Shown here one piece after another: positions 9,467-18,196 of a stretch of 64,000 nucleotides of DNA. Source of the DNA: Pseudoalteromonas haloplanktis ATCC 14393 (GTDB taxonomy: Bacteria; Pseudomonadota; Gammaproteobacteria; Enterobacterales; Alteromonadaceae); contig NZ_AHCA01000009.1 of NCBI RefSeq assembly GCF_000238355.1, forward strand, positions 1 to 64,000, in the 5' to 3' direction. The notes beneath the pieces are model-generated. The model did not search any database and had not been told where the DNA came from. It saw only the letters and a program-made list of their open reading frames with translations. Position 1 is the first letter of the stretch. Each line of letters starts with the position of its first letter. Made by a program: the position numbers and the translations under genes.

Positions 9467-9925
9467 ATGGAAAATTATCAAATCGATAATCTCGATAAAC
9501 AGATCCTTCACGCCTTAATGGATAATGCCCGTACTGCCTATGCAGAATTAGCTAAACGATTTGCAGTCAGTGCCGGGACTATTCATGTTCGTGTTGAAAA
9601 AATGAAACATGCAGGGATCATCACCGGCACTCAAGTCAGCATTAATGCCAAACAACTTGGCTATGACGTCTGCTGTTTTATAGGTATAAACCTTAATAAT
9701 GCTCGAGACTACCCGCAAACTTTACTGCATTTAAAAGAACTTGAAGAAGTGGTTGAGGCTTATTACACAACCGGTAACTACAGTATTTTTATTAAGGTAA
9801 TGACGCGTTCAATTGATCATTTACAAGATGTACTGATCAATAAAATTCAAGCTATCGAAGCCATACAGTCAACCGAAACGCTCATTTCGCTACAAAATCC
9901 AATAAGCCGCTCAGTAATGCCTTAA
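9467..9925 (+). CDS. asnC: AsnC, Lrp-family regulator of asnA
   Basis: The 152 aa protein has an N-terminal winged helix (about 8-58, AELAKRFAVSAGTIHVRVEKM) and a C-terminal RAM/AsnC ligand-binding domain (about 65-140, TEAYYTTGNYSIFIK-like). It closely resembles E. coli AsnC, including the start MENYQIDNLD and end TETLISLQNPI. In E. coli AsnC activates asnA and is antagonised by asparagine. The divergent asnA/asnC arrangement here is the same, which supports the function. Confidence 0.95.
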   Translation: MENYQIDNLDKQILHALMDNARTAYAELAKRFAVSAGTIHVRVEKMKHAGIITGTQVSINAKQLGYDVCCFIGINLNNARDYPQTLLHLKELEEVVEAYYTTGNYSIFIKVMTRSIDHLQDVLINKIQAIEAIQSTETLISLQNPISRSVMP

Positions 9926-9979
9926 GGCACTAATTCCCGTATAATTGCGGCAATTTTATGAGTTCAGACAAGGCTAAAA

Positions 9980-10666
9980 ATGGAAAATACTCGCTACCAT
10001 CGTATAAAACACGTACTTGATCGCCGTCAAACTGATTTAACCGTGTGCTTAGAAGATGTGCATAAACACCATAACTTGTCTGCGATTGTTCGCAGTGCGG
10101 ATGCGGTAGGCTGCCATCATGTACATGCTGTGTGGCCACAAAACCAAAAATGGCTAACTAATAACACCTCTGGTGGCAGTAAAAATTGGATCGCAACGCA
10201 CCTGCATAAGGATATTGATAATGCAGTGGCAATGATGCGTCAGCACAATCCGAAAGTCCAAGTTCTTGCTACTAATCTTAGCCCTGATGCCGTTGATTAT
10301 CGCGATATAGACTACACACTTCCTACAGCAATTATTGTCGGCCAAGAAAAAACTGGCATATCGCCACAAGCACTGGCTCACGCTGATAAAAATATCATTA
10401 TCCCAATGCAGGGAATGGCGCAGTCACTCAATGTATCAGTAGCAGCTGCTTTGATTTTATTTGAAGCACAAGACCAGCGCCTAAAAGCAGGTTTATATGA
10501 ACGTACTATGCTTGATGAAACTGTAAAACATGCAATGCTATTTGAAGGCTGCCATCCAATCATTGCGCAAAAATGCAGAGAAAAGTCACTCCCCTACCCA
10601 GCACTTGATGATAATGGCGAGATCATGGCTGATGATGCCTTTTGGCAACGGCTAAAACATGCTTGA
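9980..10666 (+). CDS. trmH: tRNA (guanosine-18-2'-O)-methyltransferase TrmH
   Basis: TrmH (SpoU) methylates the 2'-hydroxyl of G18 in the tRNA D-loop using S-adenosylmethionine. The 228 aa length fits E. coli TrmH (229 aa). Class-specific motifs are visible: HNLSAIVRSADAVG (motif 1, Arg near residue 40), IIVGQEKTGIS (motif 2) and SLNVSVAAALILFEA (motif 3), which together form the SPOUT knot. AAGGC precedes the ATG. It is followed by recG, as in the E. coli spoT-trmH-recG cluster; here asnA/asnC and others separate it from spoT. Confidence 0.96.
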   Translation: MENTRYHRIKHVLDRRQTDLTVCLEDVHKHHNLSAIVRSADAVGCHHVHAVWPQNQKWLTNNTSGGSKNWIATHLHKDIDNAVAMMRQHNPKVQVLATNLSPDAVDYRDIDYTLPTAIIVGQEKTGISPQALAHADKNIIIPMQGMAQSLNVSVAAALILFEAQDQRLKAGLYERTMLDETVKHAMLFEGCHPIIAQKCREKSLPYPALDDNGEIMADDAFWQRLKHA

Positions 10667-10726
10667 TGACTAAAGCTTTCGCACGTAAACTAAAAACCAT
10701 CTAAAAATGAATGATTTGAGCCTATT

Positions 10727-12808
10727 TTGTCAAAACCAGCTTTAAGTCGCTATCCAATTACTGATCTCAAAGGTGTTGGCCCGAAGATGGCTGAGCGCCT
10801 TAAAAAGCTGGGGATCAGCACAGTACAAGATATGCTCTTCCACTTACCACTGCGTTATGAAGACCGTACCCGTGTTTACAATATCTGTGATTTAGCTGTT
10901 CATAGCCATGTAACAATTGAAGCAACCATAGAAACCAGCCAAATCACGTTTGGTAAGCGACGTATGCTGGTGTGCCAAGTAAATGATGGTACCGGACGAT
11001 TAACATTACGCTTTTTTAACTTTACGGCAGCACAAAAAAATAACTTAAGTAGTGGAAAAGTGATCCGCTGTTTTGGTGAAATACGCCGTGGCAGAGTGGG
11101 CTATGAAATGACCCACCCTGAATACAGCCTCAGCGATACACCGAGCGAACAGCCTACAGCGACCACGCTAACCCCCGTTTATCCAACAACTGAGGGCTTA
11201 AAACAACTATCGATTCGCTCTTTAAGCGATCAAGCAATTGACTTGCTCAATAAGTATCACGTTGAAGAGCTATTACCCAAGCAATTTCAGCATGGCAATA
11301 TTAACTTAACTGACGCACTATTATTACTGCATCGCCCAGCAAATAATGTTGACTTAACAGCCCTTGAGCAAGGCTTGCACCCAGCGCAGCAGCGGTTGGT
11401 ATTTGAAGAGTTGCTAGCACAAAACCTAAGTTTATTGAAATTGCGCCAACAAGGTCAACAGCAGCAAGCCGTGCCACTGTCGCCAATAAATCAATTAGAG
11501 AAAGAGTTTTTAGCGCTACTGCCTTTTGCCCCAACCAATGCACAAAGTAAAGTGGTGGCAGAAATAAAAAGTGATTTACAGCACCCCTACCCAATGATGC
11601 GCTTAGTTCAAGGTGATGTTGGCTCAGGAAAAACACTCGTTGCCGCCTTAAGCGCCTTAACAGCAATCGCACAAGGCTATCAGGTCGCATTAATGGCACC
11701 TACTGAGATTTTATCTGAGCAACATGGCATAACCTTCGAAAACTGGTTTCAAGCGCTAGGTATCACTACAGCTTGGCTAGGTGGCAAAACCAAAGGCAAA
11801 GAGCGCAGTGCTACTTTAGAGAAAATAGCCTCTGGCGAAGCGCAAATGATTGTCGGCACCCACGCGTTATTTCAAGAGCAAGTAGTGTTTAATAACTTGG
11901 TATTGATCATTATCGATGAGCAACACCGATTTGGTGTCCACCAGCGCTTATCACTGCGAGAAAAAGGTCGCTTTAATAACTGTTACCCACATCAATTAGT
12001 GATGACGGCCACACCAATACCACGCACCTTGGCAATGACCGCCTATGCAGACTTAGAAACATCGATTATCGACGAGTTACCGCCGGGTCGAACCCCCATT
12101 ACCACCGTTGCACTGCCTGACATTCGCCGTGATGAAATTATAGCTCGGGTAAGAACAGCTTGTACTGAACAAGGTCGTCAAGTTTATTGGGTATGCACAT
12201 TAATTGATGAATCAGAAGCACTGCAATGCCAAGCAGCTGAAGACAGTGCTCAGCAATTAACCCAAGCCTTACCACAATTGAAGGTTGGTTTGGTGCACGG
12301 GCGCATGAAAGCCGCTGAAAAACAAGCAATTATGAGCGAGTTCAAAGCGGGTAATATTCATGTATTAGTCGCAACCACGGTTATTGAAGTCGGGGTTGAT
12401 GTGCCAAATGCTAGTTTAATTATTATTGAGAATCCTGAGCGCTTAGGTCTTGCCCAGTTACATCAGTTACGCGGCCGCGTAGGTCGAGGAGCCACGGCGT
12501 CGCATTGCGTATTACTGTATCACGCACCACTTTCATACACTGCACAAAAACGCCTAGCAGTACTCAGAGATAGTAATGATGGATTTGTTATCGCAGAGCG
12601 CGATTTAGAAATTCGTGGTCCTGGTGAGGTACTCGGTACCAAGCAAACGGGTTTAGCTGAATTTAAAATCGCTGATTTAACCCGAGATAAGCACACCTTG
12701 AACCAAGTCCGGCCGATTGCCTTGCAAATGTTAAAGCATCACCCACAACAGGTTGATATGTTAATCAGCCGCTGGCTTGCTGGTAAAGCTGACTATGCGC
12801 AGGCATAA
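10727..12808 (+). CDS. recG: ATP-dependent DNA helicase RecG
   Basis: RecG regresses stalled replication forks and migrates Holliday junctions. The 693 aa protein matches E. coli RecG length (693 aa). The N-terminal wedge/OB-fold region (about 10-160) starts with DLKGVGPKMAERL and LPLRYEDRT. Walker A GDVGSGKT is at 296-303 and the DEQH box at 397-400. Motif IV-VI elements include RLGLAQLHQLRGRVGRG. The start is TTG at 10727, with only a weak ribosome site; it gives the usual N-terminus, and I see no better start. Confidence 0.96.
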   Translation: MSKPALSRYPITDLKGVGPKMAERLKKLGISTVQDMLFHLPLRYEDRTRVYNICDLAVHSHVTIEATIETSQITFGKRRMLVCQVNDGTGRLTLRFFNFTAAQKNNLSSGKVIRCFGEIRRGRVGYEMTHPEYSLSDTPSEQPTATTLTPVYPTTEGLKQLSIRSLSDQAIDLLNKYHVEELLPKQFQHGNINLTDALLLLHRPANNVDLTALEQGLHPAQQRLVFEELLAQNLSLLKLRQQGQQQQAVPLSPINQLEKEFLALLPFAPTNAQSKVVAEIKSDLQHPYPMMRLVQGDVGSGKTLVAALSALTAIAQGYQVALMAPTEILSEQHGITFENWFQALGITTAWLGGKTKGKERSATLEKIASGEAQMIVGTHALFQEQVVFNNLVLIIIDEQHRFGVHQRLSLREKGRFNNCYPHQLVMTATPIPRTLAMTAYADLETSIIDELPPGRTPITTVALPDIRRDEIIARVRTACTEQGRQVYWVCTLIDESEALQCQAAEDSAQQLTQALPQLKVGLVHGRMKAAEKQAIMSEFKAGNIHVLVATTVIEVGVDVPNASLIIIENPERLGLAQLHQLRGRVGRGATASHCVLLYHAPLSYTAQKRLAVLRDSNDGFVIAERDLEIRGPGEVLGTKQTGLAEFKIADLTRDKHTLNQVRPIALQMLKHHPQQVDMLISRWLAGKADYAQA

Positions 12809-12832
12809 AAAAGCCCCGCTAAATTGCAGGGC
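12806..12832 (-). terminator. Rho-independent terminator of the porin gene
   Basis: On the minus strand GCCCTGC and GCGGGGC form a 7-position stem with one mismatch and a 6-base loop, followed by TTTTTT. It lies 27 bp after the porin stop and overlaps the recG stop codon. Confidence 0.75.
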
Positions 12833-12858
12833 CTAGTTGATTACCGTAATTCGATAAA

Positions 12859-13788
12859 CTAAAACTTATATTCAAGACCTAATGCTAAGTAGCTAGCATC
12901 ATCTTTTAATGCGTAATCATAGTCGGTATAAAATGTGAATAAACGGGTATTCTTATTCAAGTTATAATCAGCACCAATACTATACCCCGATTTATCTAAG
13001 CCATCATCACTATCAAGGGTTTGATACTGTGCTTTTAGTGTAAATTGACTAATATCGTAGGCAGCTGACACCAAAAAACCATCCGAGTCTACTTTATCTA
13101 TTAAACGCTCTTGGCTTTGATACATTGCACCTAGCTTTATCCCTGCAACTTTAGTTGCAACAGTTGCACGAATAATATCGTGACCTTCCATTTCGTAATC
13201 ACCGGCAATGGCAGCATAAAACTTAGTTTCTTTTAATCTGCTATCGCCGTAAGTAACAGCAGCTGAATAAGAGTTATCGCCTTGCGCATTATCTTCCACT
13301 ACATATGTTGCGTAAGCGCTAAAACCATTCATTGAGTTTGAAGTATAATGTAATGCATTACCGGTACGTACTTCACCTTTAAATACATTCTTTAAGTCAC
13401 CTTCAAGGTCATTGAATTGGTCAATTTTACCTTGTGACTTACGCAAAGCCGAGTAATCACGACCTGCTGTCAACATTCCATAGCTACCTTTAAGACCGAC
13501 AAATTGATTGCGTGCAGTTATATTGTCTTCATCGCCTTTGGAATCCGCATCCGATACATCAACTTTAAACTCAAATTGATAAATAACTTCTAATCCATCA
13601 TTTATTTTTTCGCCGCCTTTAATACCGAAGCGTGACTCATTACTTTTTAGCTCAGTAAACGAGCCATCGCCTTCATCTGAAGACTGTGCTGTGATATTTG
13701 CTTTACCATATACTTCAACATCAGCTAATGCCGAGAAAGACACACCACTAATAGCCGCTAGTAACAGGCTCGATTTTGCAAATTTCAT
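12859..13788 (-). CDS. Gram-negative general porin
   Basis: The 309 aa protein is an outer-membrane diffusion channel of the OmpC/OmpF-like superfamily. It has a signal peptide (about 1-22, ending SFSALA before DVEVYGKAN). Typical porin strands follow: VYGKANITAQ at the N-terminus, ESRFGIKGGEKINDGLEVIYQFEF, RNQFVGLKGSYGMLTAGRDYS, and a C-terminal strand ending in LGLEYKF with the terminal phenylalanine recognised by BamA. It is monocistronic with its own terminator. Substrate preference cannot be told from the sequence. Confidence 0.9.
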   Translation of the reverse strand: MKFAKSSLLLAAISGVSFSALADVEVYGKANITAQSSDEGDGSFTELKSNESRFGIKGGEKINDGLEVIYQFEFKVDVSDADSKGDEDNITARNQFVGLKGSYGMLTAGRDYSALRKSQGKIDQFNDLEGDLKNVFKGEVRTGNALHYTSNSMNGFSAYATYVVEDNAQGDNSYSAAVTYGDSRLKETKFYAAIAGDYEMEGHDIIRATVATKVAGIKLGAMYQSQERLIDKVDSDGFLVSAAYDISQFTLKAQYQTLDSDDGLDKSGYSIGADYNLNKNTRLFTFYTDYDYALKDDASYLALGLEYKF

Positions 13789-13981
13789 ATTCTTTCCTCA
13801 ATAAACGCAACAGACTAGTTTTGATACGGCTGCATTTTGCCATCGATAAATGACAGAAATATTACAGCAGACACATTTTCGACTTAAATATTTCATTAAA
13901 AATCATTCAAAATGAAATCAAATCAACATGAAATTGTCACAAACATTTATTGCACTGTGGCATGATAAAGTACCAGTAAAG

Positions 13982-14857
13982 CTATTTTACGCCAAACTCA
14001 CTACTCATATTTGGCGTTAACTCAACCAACAGATTAACTAACGTTTCAAGTAACGGCTTTTGTTCGTTGTCTCTATGATACGCCACAAAAATATCGCGAG
14101 AAGTATGCTCGACATCTGGTACTCGATATAACTCACCTTTGTCTAAGTGAGGTTTCGCTAATACTTCTGGAATAAATGCACTCCCCCCGCATTGCAGTAT
14201 TAAGTCTAGTGCAATACGTCCAGTACTGGTACGAAAATAAGGTGGAGTATGACCAGTAAACTGTCGCGCATGCCAAAGAGAAAACGTGGTTCCCCAATCT
14301 ACGTATACATATTGATTATCAAAAAAGTTTTCATTGCCAACTCCTTCAAAGGCACTAATAGGAATAATAGGCAACGTGCAAATACGTTCAACAACCAACT
14401 CATCGACTTTAGGCGGATCAAATAAAATAGCGAGATCTAAAGTACGCTCTAATAATAACCGCGTGCTTTCTTGTTGCGCTTTCACTTCTGCAACCAGTGA
14501 TACACCAGGCATAGCTGAAACGATATTTGTAATACCAAACTGCAAAAAAGCATCCCAAATATTTGGGGTACCTGCTAAACTCACTTGCTTATGCATATTG
14601 TCCGCAAGTGCAACGTCTAATTTAGCTCGTTGCATACCTGTTATAATCATTTGTGCATGGGGCAGCAAACGCTCTCCAGGAGCGGTCAATTGGATATTAT
14701 TGCGTTGGCGGATAAATAAGTTAACCCCTAACCCTTGCTCTAATTGACGAATACGAAAACTCACTGCAGACTGTGTGATATAAAGGTTTTCAGCTGCTTT
14801 ACCAAAGTGGCGAGTACGCACCACTTCAACAAAAGTTTTTAATAAATCTATATCCAA
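13982..14857 (-). CDS. hdfR: LysR-type regulator HdfR
   Basis: The 291 aa LysR regulator has an N-terminal winged helix (about 1-60) nearly identical in wording to E. coli HdfR (RTRHFGKAAENLYITQSAVS; RQRNNIQLTAPGERLLP). A periplasmic-binding-like effector domain follows (about 90-285). In E. coli HdfR represses flhDC. It is divergent from maoP with 91 bp between, the same pair as E. coli hdfR/maoP (yifE), which supports orthology. Its targets in this organism are unknown. Confidence 0.88.
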   Translation of the reverse strand: MDIDLLKTFVEVVRTRHFGKAAENLYITQSAVSFRIRQLEQGLGVNLFIRQRNNIQLTAPGERLLPHAQMIITGMQRAKLDVALADNMHKQVSLAGTPNIWDAFLQFGITNIVSAMPGVSLVAEVKAQQESTRLLLERTLDLAILFDPPKVDELVVERICTLPIIPISAFEGVGNENFFDNQYVYVDWGTTFSLWHARQFTGHTPPYFRTSTGRIALDLILQCGGSAFIPEVLAKPHLDKGELYRVPDVEHTSRDIFVAYHRDNEQKPLLETLVNLLVELTPNMSSEFGVK

Positions 14858-14948
14858 TTATTTATCCTCACGATAAAAATTTTTTGTTTAATAAATTGCG
14901 CAACTTGATCCATACTCCAGCCAGTAAATAGGGCATGAGGAAACAGCC

Positions 14949-15323
14949 ATGAGCAATGATATTTCATTACTTCGCCAAGCATTTGTAAGCCAACGTCAGT
15001 TTTATGATGACCAGAATTTTCCACGCGGATTCGGCCGCAGCGGTAACTTCACTTTATTAGAAGCTAGCATACTCGAGCAGCACGGCGTTGTTCTCAAAGG
15101 GTTATACAACAAAACCCTTGAACCACAAAACGAAATTCAAGCACAATTTCTTGCTGTTGTTTCAGGTAGTCAAGAGCCAACCAACGCAATTGAACGTGCG
15201 TGGATTAAATACCTCAAGCTGACAACCTGTAAAGCCAAGTTTCATACGCTATTTGGCCGCTCTAGGATCTCAAGTCCAACACCGCAGAGCCAAGACTACT
15301 ATTCGGAGTCAGATAGTCTATAA
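14949..15323 (+). CDS. maoP: MaoP (DUF413) macrodomain Ori protein
   Basis: The 124 aa protein matches the DUF413 family: YDDQNFPRGFGRSGNFTLLEA and the later ERAWIKYL and FHTLFGRSR blocks correspond to E. coli MaoP (YifE). In E. coli MaoP acts with the maoS site to organise the Ori macrodomain. A lone rRNA promoter and other origin-type genes in the window suggest, but do not prove, an ori-proximal position. The C-terminal 15 residues are acidic/serine-rich, as in the E. coli protein. GAGG lies upstream of the ATG. Confidence 0.88.
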   Translation: MSNDISLLRQAFVSQRQFYDDQNFPRGFGRSGNFTLLEASILEQHGVVLKGLYNKTLEPQNEIQAQFLAVVSGSQEPTNAIERAWIKYLKLTTCKAKFHTLFGRSRISSPTPQSQDYYSESDSL

Positions 15324-15413
15324 AAATAATGATGTCATTTGCTTTTTCGTGTTTTAACAGTTACAACTTGTATAAGCAATTATATTTGGCTCAGCCAAAA
15401 AACAAGGTGTTAC

Positions 15414-16649
15414 GTGACACGGAAAATACTCATCATTGAAGATACGCCAACTATAGCGCGAGTGCAAAAACACATTGCAATTAAAGTTGGCTATGACGCT
15501 GATATAGCCGAATCCCTAGCGCAAGCAAAAGAGTTGATCAGTAAAAATAACTATTTTTGTGCTGTTGTGGATTTTATTCTACCAGATGCCCCGCAAGGGG
15601 AAGCCGTTCCCTGCACTATTGAAGCAGAAATCCCCACTATTGTAATGACTGGTAACATCGATTTAAAAACCCGTGATACCGTTGAAAAATATCCCATTAT
15701 TGATTACATCACCAAAGAAAATAAACAAGCTTACCAATATTTAGAGAAACAATTACAACGCCTTCCCCGTAATGAAAACGTTAAAGTATTAGTGGCCGAT
15801 GATTCTCTTTCAACCCGCCGTCATATTTGTAGTTTATTAAAGCGTCATAAATACCAGGTTTTAGAAGCCAATGATGGTGTGGAGGCACTTGCTATACTTG
15901 CACACACTCCCGACATTGCCGTGATTATTACCGATAACGAAATGCCGAATATGAATGGCGATGAGTTATGCAGTGAGATCCGTCGCCTATACAGTAATGA
16001 TGAAAAAGCCATCATTGGAATTTCTGGCTCTGATTCTTCTCATCTATCAGCACGCTTTTTAAAAAATGGCGCTAACGACTATCTACGAAAACCCTTTAAC
16101 AGTGAGGAGTTTTACTGTCGATTAAGCCAAAACGTTGATATGCTTGAGCAAATTGCCACGATTCGCTTACAAGCCAATACTGATTATTTAACTAAGCTTC
16201 CTAATCGTCGTTATTTCTTTGAAGAAACAGCAAAGTCATTAAAGCAAATGCATAAAGCAAAATTAACACCTTCGTTAGCCATGTTTGATATTGACCACTT
16301 TAAATCAATTAACGATACCTACGGCCATGATGCCGGTGATGAAGTACTTAAAGGACTTGCGAGATGCTTTGCCAAATACTTTAAAAAGTATTTGGCAGCT
16401 CGTTTGGGTGGTGAAGAATTTGCGGTCTATTTTAGTGATACCAACAGCAATGATGTGTTAAAGCATCTAGAAGGCTTTCGCCATTTCATTGAGCTCAACA
16501 GCCCAGAATTTAGCCAGCAAAAAATTCAATTTACGCTATCTATCGGTTATGCGCATCAGCCTGTTTATCAAATCGATGAACTGTTGAAACAGGCTGATAT
16601 TAAGCTTTATGAAGCCAAAGAAACAGGCCGCAATAAAGTCTGTACTTAA
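15414..16649 (+). CDS. Dual-receiver diguanylate cyclase (REC-REC-GGDEF)
   Basis: The 411 aa protein carries two receiver domains (about 3-120 and 125-245; the first phosphorylation Asp in AVVDFILPDA, the second in IITDNEMPNMNG) and a C-terminal GGDEF domain (about 265-410) with active-site motif LGGEEF. It should make cyclic di-GMP from GTP under phosphorelay control. The start is GTG at 15414, with AAGGTG 4 bases before it; an upstream TTG at 15339 would add 25 residues unlike any receiver. The position five residues before GGEEF is KKYL rather than RxxD, so the inhibitory I-site appears absent. No kinase gene is adjacent. Confidence 0.9.
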   Translation: MTRKILIIEDTPTIARVQKHIAIKVGYDADIAESLAQAKELISKNNYFCAVVDFILPDAPQGEAVPCTIEAEIPTIVMTGNIDLKTRDTVEKYPIIDYITKENKQAYQYLEKQLQRLPRNENVKVLVADDSLSTRRHICSLLKRHKYQVLEANDGVEALAILAHTPDIAVIITDNEMPNMNGDELCSEIRRLYSNDEKAIIGISGSDSSHLSARFLKNGANDYLRKPFNSEEFYCRLSQNVDMLEQIATIRLQANTDYLTKLPNRRYFFEETAKSLKQMHKAKLTPSLAMFDIDHFKSINDTYGHDAGDEVLKGLARCFAKYFKKYLAARLGGEEFAVYFSDTNSNDVLKHLEGFRHFIELNSPEFSQQKIQFTLSIGYAHQPVYQIDELLKQADIKLYEAKETGRNKVCT

Positions 16650-16665
16650 TTAGTATAAACTCTGG

Positions 16666-17589
16666 TTAAATAGGCTTAGTGGGTGCTGGGATATTTTCAC
16701 GCTTGCGCTTTTGTGATTGGCGGTAAGAATCCCAGCTAAAAATAGCAAGGGCGCTCCAAATACATGCAAAAGTCACCACTCTTTCATTGCTAAATACTTC
16801 CCCATAAAACATAACTGCCAATATAAACATTAAGCTTGGCCCTATGTATTGAAAAAAGCCTAAGGTCGTATACTGTAAGCGCTTAGCAGCCCCTGTAAAA
16901 CAAAGTAATGGTAAGGTGGTAACGACACCAGCACTGATCAGTAATGCATTCATATGCCAATCGTTTAAAATCAAATTAGAACTTGCAGTCGGCGCCATTA
17001 ACCACCAATAAATAAGCGCAACAGGTAATAAAATCACAGCCTCTAATAGTAAACCAGGCAGAGACTCTATCGGCAGTTTTTTACGTAATAACCCATAGAT
17101 AGCAAAAGATCCTGCTAATGAAAATGCCACAACAGGAAACGAGCCAAAACTGATCAACTGAATCGCAACACCACTTAATGCAAGTGCAACCGCAACGCCT
17201 TGCCACTTACGAAGTTTTTCATCTAAAAAGAGCATACCAAGTAATACATTTAAAAGCGGGTTTATGTAATAACCTAAACTTGCATCCAACATATGATCAT
17301 TGTTTACCGCCCAAATGAACAACCCCCAATTAAAACCTAATAGCGCAGCAGTTAAAGCCAACATCAATAATAATTTAGGCTTCCTTATTACAGCTTGAAT
17401 TTTATGCCATTGCTGCATAACGGATACAATGACAACAATAAACAAAACAGACCATACAACACGGTGCATTAATATTTCAAATGCTGATATATGTTGTAAT
17501 AACTTAAAATAGATCGGCGCAAGGCCCCACATAAAAAAGGCCATACACGCTAATATAACGCCTTTACGCTGCTCAAGATTAGTTGGCAT
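16666..17589 (-). CDS. rarD: EamA family transporter RarD
   Basis: The 307 aa protein has about ten hydrophobic helices in two EamA repeats. The RarD signature is present: MAFFMWGLAPIYFKLL near the start, then LGYYINPLLNVLLGMLFLDE and FFQYIGPSLMFILAVM. The RarD family is named after a chloramphenicol-sensitivity locus; its transported substrate is not established. It is read in the same direction as the downstream-placed thioesterase gene (52 bp gap), possibly on one transcript. A basic C-terminal tail (QSQKRKREN) is cytoplasmic. Confidence 0.9.
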   Translation of the reverse strand: MPTNLEQRKGVILACMAFFMWGLAPIYFKLLQHISAFEILMHRVVWSVLFIVVIVSVMQQWHKIQAVIRKPKLLLMLALTAALLGFNWGLFIWAVNNDHMLDASLGYYINPLLNVLLGMLFLDEKLRKWQGVAVALALSGVAIQLISFGSFPVVAFSLAGSFAIYGLLRKKLPIESLPGLLLEAVILLPVALIYWWLMAPTASSNLILNDWHMNALLISAGVVTTLPLLCFTGAAKRLQYTTLGFFQYIGPSLMFILAVMFYGEVFSNERVVTFACIWSALAIFSWDSYRQSQKRKRENIPAPTKPI

Positions 17590-17641
17590 AAATTGATTCT
17601 AAAAGGGATGAAAGGCGGCTAGTTTACCTGCCTCTTAGGCT

Positions 17642-18097
17642 TTATCCAACTAAATAAGTCGCGGTACCAAAAGCTATTTGTGTACCAAGTTCATTATGCA
17701 GCTCCATCCGACATACGCACACCTTGTTTCCTGAGCGGATCAGCTTTGCGCTGGCGGTAAACTCAAGCCCTTTGCCGGGTCTTAAGTAGTCGGTTCGTAA
17801 GTCAATAGTACCTAAGGTTGCCAATTTTTTTTGTAGGCTTGGCAGGTCAAGCTCGGTAAGTTTATCGATCATCGCTGCCGCAGCAAGCATCCCCCCAACA
17901 TTATCAAGTACTGAGGAGATCACTCCGCCATGAAGGATTTTTTGCGCCGGATTACCAATAAAAACATCCTGCCAAGGAAAACTTATTTGTGCTTGTTCTG
18001 CATCCAGTGACTCTACTTTTATTTGTAGAAACTGATTAAACGGCATTTGCTCAACAAACACCTTAGCAACTCGATCAATTAAAATAGCTTTATTCAT
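17642..18097 (-). CDS. yigI: Hotdog-fold thioesterase, YigI/PaaI family
   Basis: The 151 aa protein has the hotdog thioesterase pattern: NPAQKILHGGVISSVLDNVGGM carries the His-Gly-Gly motif and the helix base. It is close to E. coli YigI, an acyl-CoA thioesterase-like protein. I set the start at 18097 (MNKAILIDRV) because the upstream TTG at 18142 adds residues unlike the family and would overlap the recQ promoter. It lies divergent from recQ and upstream of rarD; yigI, rarD and recQ are also neighbours in E. coli, which supports the assignment. Confidence 0.85.
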   Translation of the reverse strand: MNKAILIDRVAKVFVEQMPFNQFLQIKVESLDAEQAQISFPWQDVFIGNPAQKILHGGVISSVLDNVGGMLAAAAMIDKLTELDLPSLQKKLATLGTIDLRTDYLRPGKGLEFTASAKLIRSGNKVCVCRMELHNELGTQIAFGTATYLVG

Positions 18098-18196
18098 TAT
18101 TATTATCCGCTTTTTATGACTGGTAAGATGAGTAAAGCACAACTAAAAAGAAAGTGCGATAAAATCACCTATGCAAGGTCGCCTAAAAGCTCTAAA

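Noticed and set aside
14858..14948. maoS site near maoP
   Set aside because: I cannot recall the 17 bp site with enough certainty to match it by eye.
15339..15413. N-terminal extension of the GGDEF protein from TTG 15339
   Set aside because: The extra residues do not fit a receiver domain, and a GTG with AAGGTG lies at 15414.
18098..18142. Extended thioesterase start at 18142
   Set aside because: TTG start, unlike family, and it runs into the recQ upstream region; MNKAIL at 18097 fits better.
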